Shown: piece after piece, positions 37,518 through 47,900 of the stretch
How the letters are laid out: each line of letters opens with the position of its first letter
How positions within the stretch are numbered: position 1 is the stretch's first letter
Source of the DNA: Bacteroidales bacterium
GTDB lineage: Bacteria > Bacteroidota > Bacteroidia > Bacteroidales > UBA1402
NCBI GenBank assembly: GCA_017380635.1
Contig: JAFODP010000014.1
Coordinates: 62,001-126,000, forward strand
Length of the DNA stretch: 64,000 bases
Direction: 5' to 3'
Position numbers and translations under genes: made by a program
The notes under the pieces: model-generated
What the model was told of the DNA's origin: nothing
Database searches by the model: none
What the model saw: only the letters and a program-made list of their open reading frames with translations

Positions 37518-39665
37518 TTATTTTCTCTTGTTAATCTTCTGTTCGTGAAAAGCAATCTTCAAATTGAATTTGCTTTGCTTGAAATCCAGGCGCAAATGAC
37601 GACGAGAGAAACGCATATTGATTTTTAATTCACGAATCTGACGACGCATTTCCAAACGTTCGATTTTAGTTTCCAAACGCTGCTTACGTGCTTGATTCTT
37701 AGCTTTTTTCAATTTCTTTTCTACACGAGAAATCTTACGTTCGAAACGGTCGGCCATGCGCAACAATCTCTCTTGCTTGCGCAAATCCAGCAACTTACGA
37801 CGACGTTCCACGCGGGCAATCTTACGTTCGTAACGCTCAATGCTGCTTTCTTCCAACATCTGCGTGAACACTTTACCCTTGGTTTGGTTGTTTTCCGTCT
37901 TGTTGTAGATTTCTTCCATCAAATCGTGATACTTCTTGTGAAGCGGCGCACGACGCAATTTCAAAGTAGGCGACAAGAAACCATTCTGTTGCGTCCATTC
38001 ATCGGCCACCAAACGGAATCGCTTGATTTGTTCATGCGGAGAAAGATCGCGGTTCAAGTCGTCGATAATTTTGCTATACATCTTGTACACGATATCTTCT
38101 TCCACCAGATTGGCTTCGTTGCGGAATTGCAAGTGATTCTTGTTGGCCCAAGCCTTCAGTTGATGAAAGTTAGGAACAATGATAGCCGAAGCAAACTTTT
38201 CGTTTTCACCGATTACCATAGCCTGTTCGATGAAATCAGATTCTTTCAGTTTGTTTTCGATGGGCTGCGGAGCCACATATTTACCGGCAGAAAGTTTAAA
38301 GATTTCTTTCTTACGGTCGGTGATTTTCAAATAAATACCATCTACAAATTCGCCAATATCGCCGGTATGCAACCAACCATCGGCATCAATAACTTGCTTG
38401 GTGTATTCGGGATCTTTGTAATAACCCATCATCACGTGCGGACCGCGGGTCAGGATTTCGCCTTCATCGGAAATTTTAACTTCCGTTCCGGCCAACACAA
38501 CGCCCACCGTACCGATTTTACATTTGCCGGTCATAGGATTGTTCACCGCAATAACGGGAGACGATTCCGTCATACCATAACCTTCGTACACATAAATACC
38601 GGCAGCCGAGAACAGACGAATATAACTTTGTTGCAAGGCTGAACCTCCGCTGACAATGCAAAGCTGCTTGCCGCCCAAACTAGCTCTCCATTTGCTGTAA
38701 ACCGTCTTGTCGAAAAATTTCTGCCAAAGACCATACCACCAAGGACGGCCTTTATAATCCCATTTATATCCGTGACGGATAGCCATTTGATACACCTGAC
38801 GCGAGAAGAAAGGCAATTTTTTTCCGGCCGAGAACATTTTTGCAGCGATGGTTTCCAACACTCGGGGAACGGTACAAAAACCGTCGGCTTGGATTTCGCG
38901 CATATTATCGGCAATGGTTCCGATACTTTCGGCATAATAAATACTGATACCTTTGCACTGATAATGATAGTTCATCGTGCGTTCGTAGATATGGCAAAGA
39001 GGCAAGAAACTGAGCATTTTATGTTCTTGCGTCAGCGGCATGTGCTTGATATGTGCCAAGAAATTGGAGGTAAGATTTCTGTGCGACAACATCACCCCTT
39101 TGGAATCGCCGGTGGTGCCTGAAGTATACACCATCGAACAAAGATCGTCCGATTTGATGCTTTTCTTTATTTCTTCGAGCTGGGCTTGGTATTTTTCACG
39201 GTTTTCTTCACCCAATTTCAGAATATCGCCATAATAATTCTTTCCGGGAATAGGATCGAAAGAATAGAGCATGGGCGGGTTTTCCATTTTGTTCAAAGCG
39301 GGCTGTACTCGCTTGAATTGCAAAGCATTAGACAAGAAAAGGTAATTGGCCTCGCAGTGGTTGAAAATATACACGTACGAATCGGTATTCAAGGTGGGAT
39401 ACACCGGAACATGCACGGCGCCAACCATGGTAACAGCCATATCCACAAAGTTCCATTCGGGACGGTTGGCGGTGATGGTAATTACTTTATCTCCCTTTTT
39501 CACACCCAATTCGAGCAAACCATAAGACAGTATATGCGCTTTTTCACGATATTCTTCGGTGCTGATTTTTTCCCAAACACCATTACGTTTACCGGCCAAG
39601 GCGTCTTCTTTCGGATAGTTTGCACACATCCAATCCAAAAGGTCAAAAATTCTTTTAATTTCCAT
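37518..39665 (-). CDS. Long-chain acyl-CoA synthetase with basic coiled-coil tail
   Basis: The 715-residue protein activates fatty acids to acyl-CoA via acyl-AMP. The AMP-binding motif YTSGTTGDSKG is at 180-190, followed by YGMTESSPV, WLHTGDIGEF and the DRKKEIFKLSAGKY hinge. The enzyme core ends near residue 590; related enzymes are about 600 residues. Residues 590-715 form an extra, strongly basic helical segment (repeats such as ERKIARVERRRKLL and FERKISRVEKKLKK), likely a coiled coil that could bind membrane or nucleic acid. It lies 7 nt upstream of the PL1 gene and may share a transcript. Confidence 0.9.
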   Translation of the reverse strand: MEIKRIFDLLDWMCANYPKEDALAGKRNGVWEKISTEEYREKAHILSYGLLELGVKKGDKVITITANRPEWNFVDMAVTMVGAVHVPVYPTLNTDSYVYIFNHCEANYLFLSNALQFKRVQPALNKMENPPMLYSFDPIPGKNYYGDILKLGEENREKYQAQLEEIKKSIKSDDLCSMVYTSGTTGDSKGVMLSHRNLTSNFLAHIKHMPLTQEHKMLSFLPLCHIYERTMNYHYQCKGISIYYAESIGTIADNMREIQADGFCTVPRVLETIAAKMFSAGKKLPFFSRQVYQMAIRHGYKWDYKGRPWWYGLWQKFFDKTVYSKWRASLGGKQLCIVSGGSALQQSYIRLFSAAGIYVYEGYGMTESSPVIAVNNPMTGKCKIGTVGVVLAGTEVKISDEGEILTRGPHVMMGYYKDPEYTKQVIDADGWLHTGDIGEFVDGIYLKITDRKKEIFKLSAGKYVAPQPIENKLKESDFIEQAMVIGENEKFASAIIVPNFHQLKAWANKNHLQFRNEANLVEEDIVYKMYSKIIDDLNRDLSPHEQIKRFRLVADEWTQQNGFLSPTLKLRRAPLHKKYHDLMEEIYNKTENNQTKGKVFTQMLEESSIERYERKIARVERRRKLLDLRKQERLLRMADRFERKISRVEKKLKKAKNQARKQRLETKIERLEMRRQIRELKINMRFSRRHLRLDFKQSKFNLKIAFHEQKINKRK

Positions 39666-39830
39666 AAAGGTTTGATTAGCAATATTTTTTAAAGTATTCT
39701 AACCCAAAAATACAGGTTATAATCTTGACAAAGATAGGCTATTTATTCTTTTCTGATGATATATTTCCCAAAAAATCAGAGCTATATAAACTTATCGGAA
39801 AGAGCTCGTCGTAAATTGCGTCGGATTTAT

Positions 39831-39838
39831 TACCTTTG
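39831..39838 (+). promoter_or_regulatory. Probable -7 element of ychF
   Basis: TACCTTTG fits TAnnTTTG and lies 38 nt before the ATG at 39877. No clear TTG is seen 19-21 nt upstream. The rest of the 211-bp gap upstream of ychF shows no other feature. Confidence 0.45.
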
Positions 39839-39876
39839 CGGCTTCGTAAAAAAGCTTATTTAAACATCTGTACATT

Positions 39877-40980
39877 ATGGCTCTTCAATGTGGTATCATC
39901 GGTTTGCCCAATGTTGGTAAATCTACTCTTTTCAACTGTTTGTCAAACACTAAGGCACAAGCTGCCAATTTTCCTTTCTGCACCATCGAACCCAACGTAG
40001 GTGTTATCAATGTGCCCGACGAACGTTTGGCAGAATTGGCTAAATTGGTGAATCCGGGTCGTATTGTTCCCGCAACGGTAGAAATCGTGGATATCGCCGG
40101 TTTGGTGAAAGGCGCCAGCAAAGGCGAAGGTTTGGGCAACAAGTTTTTGGGTAATATCCGCGAATGTGATGCTATTATTCATGTACTCCGTTGTTTCGAA
40201 GACGATAACGTTACCCACGTGGACGGCAGCGTAAATCCTGTGCGCGACAAGGAAATCATCGATTACGAATTGCAAATCAAAGACTTGGAAAGTATCGAAA
40301 CCCGCATCGGTAAAGTGCAGAAACAAGCTCAGACAGGTGGCGACAAACAAGCCAAAGTGGTGTACGATGTTTTGCTTCGCTACAAAGAAGCGCTTTTGCA
40401 AGGCAAGTCGGCCCGCACCGTCACGTTGAACAATAAGGACGAAGAAAAAGCTGCTAACGAACTCTTCCTGCTTACTAACAAACCGGTAATGTATGTCTGC
40501 AATGTAGACGAAGCTTCTGCCGTAAATGGCAACAAACATGTGGAAGCCGTTCGCGAAGCCATCAAGGATGAAAACGCCGGATTGATGATAGTAGCTGCCA
40601 AAATCGAGTCTGAAATTGCCGAATTCGAAACAGCCGAAGAACGCGATATGTTCCTTGCCGAACTTGGTTTGGAAGAATCGGGCGTGAACCGCATCATTAA
40701 AGCTGCTTACAAATTGTTGAACCTAAATACTTTCCTTACCGCCGGCCCCATGGAAGTGAAAGCTTGGACTTTCCGTAGCGGCAGCAAAGCTCCCGTTTGT
40801 GCAGGCGTTATCCACAGCGATTTTGAAAAAGGTTTCATCCGCGCCGAAGTGATCAAGTACGACGATTACATCAGCTATGGTTCGGAACAAGCAGTGAAAG
40901 AAGCTGGTAAAATGAGCGTGGAAGGTAAAGAATACGTGGTACAAGACGGCGACATCATGCACTTCCGTTTTAACGTATAA
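39877..40980 (+). CDS. ychF: Redox-regulated ATPase/GTPase YchF (OLA1 family)
   Basis: YchF is an Obg-family P-loop NTPase that prefers ATP and associates with ribosomes. The 367-residue protein starts MALQCGIIGLPNVGKSTLFN (P-loop GLPNVGKS) and has VDIAGLVKGASKGEGLGNKFL as switch region, and the C-terminal TGS domain ending YVVQDGDIMHFRFNV, all as in the family. It is monocistronic: its own -7 element upstream and a terminator shared with the convergent mutS. Confidence 0.97.
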   Translation: MALQCGIIGLPNVGKSTLFNCLSNTKAQAANFPFCTIEPNVGVINVPDERLAELAKLVNPGRIVPATVEIVDIAGLVKGASKGEGLGNKFLGNIRECDAIIHVLRCFEDDNVTHVDGSVNPVRDKEIIDYELQIKDLESIETRIGKVQKQAQTGGDKQAKVVYDVLLRYKEALLQGKSARTVTLNNKDEEKAANELFLLTNKPVMYVCNVDEASAVNGNKHVEAVREAIKDENAGLMIVAAKIESEIAEFETAEERDMFLAELGLEESGVNRIIKAAYKLLNLNTFLTAGPMEVKAWTFRSGSKAPVCAGVIHSDFEKGFIRAEVIKYDDYISYGSEQAVKEAGKMSVEGKEYVVQDGDIMHFRFNV

Positions 40981-41001
40981 AACAACTTCATTAAAAATAA
41001 G

Positions 41002-41036
41002 CGCGGCCACCTTTCGAAGATGACCGCGTTTTTTAT
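41002..41036. terminator. Terminator between convergent ychF and mutS
   Basis: CGCGGCCA (41002-41009) pairs with TGACCGCG (41021-41028) with one mismatch, followed by a run of Ts on the plus strand (41029-41034) and preceded by A-rich sequence for the minus strand. It serves ychF and may also stop mutS, whose stop codon lies inside it at 41033-41035. Confidence 0.75.
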
Positions 41037-43675
41037 TTGCCTTTGATAATCTTTTTAATTTCGTTCAGTTTATTCAAAGCCTGAATGGGTGTTAGATTGT
41101 CTACATCTAGATGGATGATTTCGTCTTTGATTTGCGAAAGCACAGGATCATCCAACTGAAAGATACTGAGCTGATAACCTTCTCTGTTTTGCGCCACGTC
41201 TTTCACCGATTTGGTATGGATATCTTTGGTATCGCAAGCAGCAATCTGCTTTTGGTCGTTTTCGAAATGATCCAGAATATCGTTGGCTCTATCGACGATG
41301 CTTTGCGGCATACCGGCCAATTTTGCTACATGAATACCAAAACTATGTTCACTGCCGCCACGAACCAATTTACGGAGAAACAGCACTTTATTTCCGCTTT
41401 CTTTCACCGAAACGTGATAGTTGCGCACACGAGAAAATGATTTTTCCATTTCGTTCAGTTCGTGATAATGCGTGGCAAAGAGCGTTTTGGCGCGATATTT
41501 GGGATGTTCGTGCAAATGTTCCACGATGGCCCAGGCAATGGAAATACCGTCGTAAGTGCTGGTACCGCGACCCAATTCGTCAAAAAGAACCAAACTTCTA
41601 TCGGAAATATTGTTCAGAATATCGGCAGCTTCCGTCATTTCCACCATAAAAGTAGATTCACCGAGCGAAATATTGTCCGAAGCCCCTACCCTGGTAAAAA
41701 TTTTGTCCACCAAGCCTATTTTAGCCGACTGTGCGGGCACGAAACATCCAATCTGAGCCATCAACACTATCAAAGCTGTCTGACGTATCAGCGCCGATTT
41801 ACCGGCCATATTCGGACCCGTAATCATCAAAATCTGCTGGTCTTTGTTGCTCAGACGCACGTCGTTGCTGATATAGTCGCTTTGGCTGTTCAGTTGTTGT
41901 TCAATCACCGGATGACGACCTTCCACAATGTCTATATCGTCGGCTTCGTCCACCACCGGACGGAAATATTTGTATTGTTTGGAAACTTCGGTAAAGGACA
42001 ACAGACAGTCTATTTGAGCAATGGATTGTGCATTTTTCTGTAACACAAGATGATAGCTAACCAAATCGTTCAAAAGTTGATTGAAAAGTTCGCTTTCAAT
42101 TTGTGAAATACGATCTTCTGCACCCATTATTTTTTCTTCGTATTCCTTCAATTCAGGCGTGATATATCTTTCGGCCGACACCAAAGTTTGTTTACGAATC
42201 CAATTTTCGGGCACCTTATCTTTATAGGTATTTCTGACTTCGATATAATAACCGAAAACATTGTTGTAAGCAATTTTCAAACTGGCGATACCCGTGGCCA
42301 AAGTTTCTCTTTCCTGAATTTTAAGCAAGTAATCTTTGCCCGAGCTGGAAAGTTGTCTGAGTTCGTCGAGTTCGGCATGCACGCCGCAGCGTATCACTTC
42401 ACCTCTGTTGACGGCTATGGGCGGATTATCCACTAATTCTCTTTCAATACGTTGACAAATTTCTTCACAAGCGTCCAAAAGCGTAATCATCTGATACAAA
42501 GGATGATTGTTATCGCCTTGGAAATGATTATCAACATAATTTTTTATTTCCTTGATGGCTTTGAGCGATTGTTTCAGATAAACCACGTCGCGCGGCGAAA
42601 TTCTTCCCACCGAAATTTTAGAAACCATTCGTTCCAAATCGCCTATCTGCGACAATTGATCCTTCAGGAAATCTTTCATTTCCAAATCTTTGAAGAAATA
42701 TTCCACCACATCCAAACGCTTATTGATGGCTGAAACATCTTTCAAAGGAAACAAAATCCAACGACGCATCAGACGTTTTCCCATGGCCGTAGAAGTTTTG
42801 TCGAGCACATCCAACAGGCTTTTTCCGCCTTCGTTGATGCTGTTGCACAATTCCAAACTACGGATGGTATATCTGTCCAGACGAACAAACTTATCTTCTT
42901 CTATTCGCGAAATATTCTGAATATGACTCAATTGACGATGTTCGGTCATATCCATGTAATAGAAAATAGAAGCACTGGCAATAATAGCCAAAGGCAAATG
43001 CTGGATACCGAAACCTTTTAAATGCGATATTTGGAAAAATTTCAACAAACGTTCGTTGGCAGCATCAGATGTGTACACCCAATCTTCCATCTCGAAGCGA
43101 GCCGCCTGATGATGAAAATTTTCCGCAAAAACAGCTCTTTTGGAACGTTCGTAAATAATTTCCTTGGGCATGAAAGAACTGAGCAATTTATCTACGTATT
43201 CAAAATTTCCTTCGGCTGTCAGAAATTCACCGGTAGAAATATCCAAAAAAGCCACCCCTGCCCTATTTTTATCTATATGTAAAGCAGCCAAAAAGTTGTT
43301 TTCACCTATGCTAAGAACAGCTTCGTTGGTAGAAACACCTGGCGTAACCAATTCTGTGACACCACGTTTTACCAATTTCTTGGTTTTACTCGGATCTTCC
43401 AGCTGATCGCAAATGGCCACACGTTTGCCGGCTCTTACCAATTTAGGCAAGAAACTATCCAAAGCATGATGCGGAAAGCCTGCCATTTCTATTTTTCCGG
43501 CTGCTCCATTCGATTTATGTGTCAATGCAATATTCAGTATATCAACAGCTATCAGAGCATCTTGGCCGAACATTTCATAAAAGTCGCCGACACGGAAAAG
43601 CAAAAGCGTTTGCGGATATTTTTCTTTTACTTCGAAATATTGTTTAATCAATGGAGAATCGCTAACAGTTGCCAC
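41033..43675 (-). CDS. mutS: DNA mismatch repair protein MutS
   Basis: MutS recognises mismatches and starts repair. The 880-residue protein has the mismatch-wedge Phe-X-Glu (Phe32, Glu34 in [10 protein letters not shown]), the connector and clamp domains, the ATPase with [14 protein letters not shown] (Walker A), [28 protein letters not shown] (Walker B) and FATHYHEL, and a C-terminal sliding-clamp motif QLSIF at 835-839. The start is GTG at 43675; no in-frame ATG fits upstream and the family start ([17 protein letters not shown]) follows directly. No mutL is in the window. Its upstream region is the candidate origin. Confidence 0.96.
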   Translation of the reverse strand: MATVSDSPLIKQYFEVKEKYPQTLLLFRVGDFYEMFGQDALIAVDILNIALTHKSNGAAGKIEMAGFPHHALDSFLPKLVRAGKRVAICDQLEDPSKTKKLVKRGVTELVTPGVSTNEAVLSIGENNFLAALHIDKNRAGVAFLDISTGEFLTAEGNFEYVDKLLSSFMPKEIIYERSKRAVFAENFHHQAARFEMEDWVYTSDAANERLLKFFQISHLKGFGIQHLPLAIIASASIFYYMDMTEHRQLSHIQNISRIEEDKFVRLDRYTIRSLELCNSINEGGKSLLDVLDKTSTAMGKRLMRRWILFPLKDVSAINKRLDVVEYFFKDLEMKDFLKDQLSQIGDLERMVSKISVGRISPRDVVYLKQSLKAIKEIKNYVDNHFQGDNNHPLYQMITLLDACEEICQRIERELVDNPPIAVNRGEVIRCGVHAELDELRQLSSSGKDYLLKIQERETLATGIASLKIAYNNVFGYYIEVRNTYKDKVPENWIRKQTLVSAERYITPELKEYEEKIMGAEDRISQIESELFNQLLNDLVSYHLVLQKNAQSIAQIDCLLSFTEVSKQYKYFRPVVDEADDIDIVEGRHPVIEQQLNSQSDYISNDVRLSNKDQQILMITGPNMAGKSALIRQTALIVLMAQIGCFVPAQSAKIGLVDKIFTRVGASDNISLGESTFMVEMTEAADILNNISDRSLVLFDELGRGTSTYDGISIAWAIVEHLHEHPKYRAKTLFATHYHELNEMEKSFSRVRNYHVSVKESGNKVLFLRKLVRGGSEHSFGIHVAKLAGMPQSIVDRANDILDHFENDQKQIAACDTKDIHTKSVKDVAQNREGYQLSIFQLDDPVLSQIKDEIIHLDVDNLTPIQALNKLNEIKKIIKGK

Positions 43676-43689
43676 TTTATATTGTTTTA

Positions 43690-43975
43690 GAATGTTAATA
43701 ACTTGTTGGAAAGTGTTGATAAATTTTTGATAAATAAATTTGCAAATTCAAAAGCTTTCGTGGAATATATAAATCTTTTATCCAAGCAAATTTGAGTGCC
43801 TTTATTTATTAAAAACTTTTCCACATCGTTTTCAAAGTTATTAACATAGTTTTTATTAACTAAATTATTAATTTACAACACTTTTTAAAAAGTTATCAAC
43901 ATTATTAACAGCCTATTATTATCATTTAATATTTATATAAATATGGATTTTTAATGATAATGGACTGTGGAAAAC
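43690..43975. other. Candidate replication origin (cluster of DnaA-box-like 9-mers)
   Basis: This 318-bp gap upstream of mutS (43676-43993) codes for nothing visible and is very AT-rich. Compared with TTATCCACA it holds TGTTAATAA (43693), TGTTGATAA (43714), TTTTGATAA (43725), TTATCCAAG (43778), TTTTCCACA (43817), TTATTAACA (43838 and 43902), TTATTAACT (43853), TTATCAACA (43893) and TGTGGAAAA (43966), i.e. boxes with one or two differences in both orientations. Such a cluster plus AT-rich DNA is the usual form of a bacterial oriC. Against it, gene orientation does not switch here. The mutS promoter must also lie in this region. Confidence 0.5.
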
Positions 43976-43993
43976 TTTTTGGTGAATAAGTGC

Positions 43994-44866
43994 TTATTTT
44001 CCTATAAATTTCTGTTGGTTGAGCCAATCCAAAACCAAGCTTTTCATGCTTTCATGATAACGGAAACTTTCTCTGAATCCCCAACCATGACCGCCTTCGG
44101 GATAAATGTGCATACTGGCAGGCACTTTATGCTGTTTCAAAGCCTGATAAAACAAAACGGAATTCATGGCAGGCACCGTTTTATCGTCGTCGCTGAGCAA
44201 TAAAAGCGTGGGCGGACAAGCTTCGCTCACCTGCAATTCGTTAGAATAAAGATCTATCAATTCCTGGCTTGGATTATCGCCCAAAAGATTCTTTTTAGAA
44301 CCTCCGTGGGTAAGCATTTTCATGGTGATAACAGGATAGAAAAGTATCATAAAATCGGGACGCGAAGCTTTAGCATTGATGCTATCCAAATACTGAAAAT
44401 GCGTGCCTGCTGTAGAAGCCAGATGTCCTCCGGCTGAAAATCCGGCAATACCTATTTTAGAAGGATTGATACGCCATTTTTCAGCATTTTCTCTAACTAA
44501 TTTAATGCTTTGCAAAGCGTCTTTTCCCGGAATCTGATGATGTCCGTTAGGCAAACGATATTTCAATACGATGGCTGCTATTCCATTGTCGCACAACCAT
44601 TCTGCAAATTGAAAACCTTCGTGTTGCGTTGCCTGATGAAAATAACCACCGCCCGGACAAAGAATAATGGCAGCTCCCGTATTTTTTTCGGCCGACGGCA
44701 ACAGAACACTCATCTGAGGATTGCTCACATACGAAATTCTTCCACTTTCGCTGCGAACTTCTTCGTGTTTCAATTCATTGCTTTCTTGCGGACCATCGGG
44801 CCAAATATCTACCACTGTGTAAGTGTAAGACAACACACTCATCAAAATGCCTAATAAAGTATTCAT
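43994..44866 (-). CDS. Secreted alpha/beta-hydrolase (acetyl/feruloyl esterase-like)
   Basis: The 290-residue product has a hydrophobic N-terminus that may be a signal peptide, the oxyanion segment LCPGGGYFHQATQHEG, the nucleophile elbow GFSAGGHLAS, an aspartate after LLLLSDDDKTVPA, and the catalytic His in GGHGWGF. This is the layout of small xylan- or acetyl-esterases of the BD-FAE/esterase-lipase type common in Bacteroidetes. It probably deacylates plant-glycan fragments, but no glycan cluster surrounds it. It lies 34 nt downstream of polA on the same strand. Confidence 0.82.
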   Translation of the reverse strand: MNTLLGILMSVLSYTYTVVDIWPDGPQESNELKHEEVRSESGRISYVSNPQMSVLLPSAEKNTGAAIILCPGGGYFHQATQHEGFQFAEWLCDNGIAAIVLKYRLPNGHHQIPGKDALQSIKLVRENAEKWRINPSKIGIAGFSAGGHLASTAGTHFQYLDSINAKASRPDFMILFYPVITMKMLTHGGSKKNLLGDNPSQELIDLYSNELQVSEACPPTLLLLSDDDKTVPAMNSVLFYQALKQHKVPASMHIYPEGGHGWGFRESFRYHESMKSLVLDWLNQQKFIGK

Positions 44867-44900
44867 AATAAAGAATTTATAATTTTACAAAATTTAACTA

Positions 44901-47900
44901 TTAATGTGCTTCCAACCAATTTTTACCATATCCTATATCTGCTTTCAAAGGAACTGAAAAATCGACAGCTTGTTCCATTTCTCTCTGAACCAATGCTTTT
45001 ACTATTTCCAATTCGTTTTCAGGCACGATAAAATTCAATTCGTCGTGCACTTGGATAATCATTTTAGTTTGAAGATTTTCTCTTTGCAAAGCTTTGAAAA
45101 TATTTACCATGGCAATTTTTATCACATCGGCGGCTGTACCTTGTATAGGTGCGTTGATGGCGTTGCGTTCAGCATAAGTTCTTACCACAGCATTATGCGA
45201 CACAATATCAGGTAAATAACGTTTACGATGAAAGACAGTTTCTACATACAGATTTTCCTTGGCCTCTTCGATAGATTTATCCATATAAGTCTTGATGGCC
45301 GCATATTTTTGGAAATATTCTTCGATGATGCTTTTGGCTTCGTTGCGCGAAACATTCATTCTTTCGGCCAAACCAAAAGTAGAAATACCATAAATAATAC
45401 CGAAATTGGCCGTTTTAGCCTTACGACGCATGTCGGCATCAACCGCTTCCATGGGAAGGTTGAAAACCCTTGCAGCCGTTGCCTGGTGAATATCTTGCCC
45501 GCTTCTGAAGGCTTCTATCATATTTTCATCCTGTGCCAGATGAGCCATGATTCTCAGTTCTACCTGTGAATAGTCTGCCGACAAGAAATATTCTCCTTCA
45601 TTTACACCGAACACTTTGCGCATTTCTTTGCCCAATTCGTCGCGGATAGGAATATTTTGCAAGTTGGGATTGCTCGAGCTGAGACGTCCTGTAGCCGTAA
45701 TAGTCTGATTGAAAGAGGTATGTATTTTTCCCGTTTCTGTATTGATAAGCGAAGGAAAAGCTTCAATATAAGTACTCAACAATTTTTTGATACCTCTATA
45801 TTCCAGCAACAAAGCAATGATAGGATGTCGGTCTTTGATGCTTTGCAAAAGATCTTCCGAAGTAGAATATTGTTTATTGGCCTTGGTTTTCTTTACCTTA
45901 GCTTTAATCTGCAATTTATCGAAGAGAATCTCGCCTACTTTTTTCGGAGAATTAATATTGAACATTTCGCCGGCCAGATTGTAAATATCAGCTTCCAATA
46001 TCCTTAATTTGGCATGTAAATCTTCTGCAATCAATCTTAAAGCCTGCGTATCGATGCTAACACCGGTGAATTCCATATCGGCCAACACTTGGATAAGCGG
46101 CATTTCCACTTCGTAACAGAGATAATCCAACTTTTCCTGATGAATATTTTCTTTCAGTATATCGTAAAGTAAAATATCTATCCAAGCTTTTTCACAGATG
46201 TAAGGAATATATTTTTCCTCTTTGAGCAAGGCTAAAGATTTGTTCTTCGTTTTTTCGTCGAAAAGATCATCGAAAGCAATGGCATGATGTTGCAGATAAA
46301 TGTCGGCCAAGTATTCTTGCTGATGTTTCATTTCGGGTTGCAAAAGATAATGCGCGATGGTATTGTCGAACAAATTACCTTTCACTTGTATTCCGTAACG
46401 TTTCAGCACAATGATGTTAAATTTCAAACTGTGGCCGATTTTTTCTATTTGCTCGTTTTCGAAAATTTCTTTGAAAGCTTGCAAACGATTTTTGTCCTTT
46501 TCAATATTTTGAGAACAGGCCAGGTAGTAAACATCATTTTTATCCAAAGCGAAAGCAATTCCCAGCAATTTGCAACGCATCACGTCCAATTGATCAACAG
46601 CGAGGCTAAAAGTGAATTTTTTACTGTCATTTATTTTTTGCAGAATTTCAGATTCAATAGCTTCATTATCAATTATTTTTGCATGATGATAACTATCTTT
46701 TAAGTCGCTGAGAATCGTATTTTTTTCATCGGTGCGAACATCGGTGCGATTTTCTTCATTGAAAAAGCCTGAAAAAAGATCGAGTTGCGTTGTTTGTACT
46801 TCGCCAAAAAGATCGAGCTGCAAAAAATTTTCTTCTTTCGTTTTTGAAGACGAAATATTTTCTTCGATTGTCTTTTCAACAATTTTGCTGTCGTTTTTGA
46901 AAATGATGTTTTTTCCATTCAAGATAATTTCTGTCGACTTGTTTTTCGGAGCGATGGAAATTTTCTTTTCAACGAAAGCATTGTCATTTACTGCTGACGA
47001 TATTTTCTGACTTGATGTTTTTTCCTGATAACGCGAGGTGGCAGAAATTCTGTTTATCCACGATCTGAATTCCAAACGTTCAAAAATAGGAATCACTTTT
47101 TCTTCGTTTCTTTTTACCACTTTAAATAGTTCCTCGTCGAAATTCAATTCGATGTCGGTTTTGATGGTGGCCAAAAATTTTGAAAAAATGATTTGTTCCT
47201 TGTTGTTTTCAACATTATCCTTCAAAATGCCTTTCAGCTGATCGCTATGTTCCAACAAAGTTTCAATATTGCCAAATTGTTCTATCAGTTTTTGTGCACG
47301 AACTTTTCCCACACCCGGACAACCAGGAATGTTATCGCTGGCATCTCCCATCAAAGCCAAAAAATCTATTACTTGAAGAGGGTAGGAGAGTCCGAATTTT
47401 TCGCAGACTTCTTTAGGTCCTAAAATATCGAAATCCGAACTTCCGTAACGTGGTTTATAAATGAAACAATGTTCGTTCACCAATTGTCCGTAATCTTTGT
47501 CAGGCGTCATCATATATACGTCAAAACCTTGATTGACGGCAATTTTAGATAAAGATCCTATCACGTCGTCGGCTTCGAAACCTGGCACTTCTACGATGGG
47601 AATATCGTAAGCTTTCAGAATATCTTTGATAAAAGGAATAGACCAACGTATGGTTTCGGGTGTTTCTTCGCGCTGCGCTTTATAAGCTTCAAAGGCTTCG
47701 TGTCGAAAGGTTTTTCCCGAAGGATCGAAAGCTACTGCCAAATGCGTGGGATTTTCTTTGCGCAACAAATCTTCCAAAGTATTGAGAAAACCGAAAATAG
47801 CCGAAGTGTTTTCTCCTTTGGAATTTATTCTGGGATTTTTGATGAATGCATAATACGAACGATATATCAGTGCGTAGGCATCGAGCAAAAATAGTCTTTT

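Noticed and set aside
40200..40222. CACGTG cores inside ychF, gpmI and other genes as further parS sites
   Set aside because: Only the central six bases match; the flanking arms are not palindromic.
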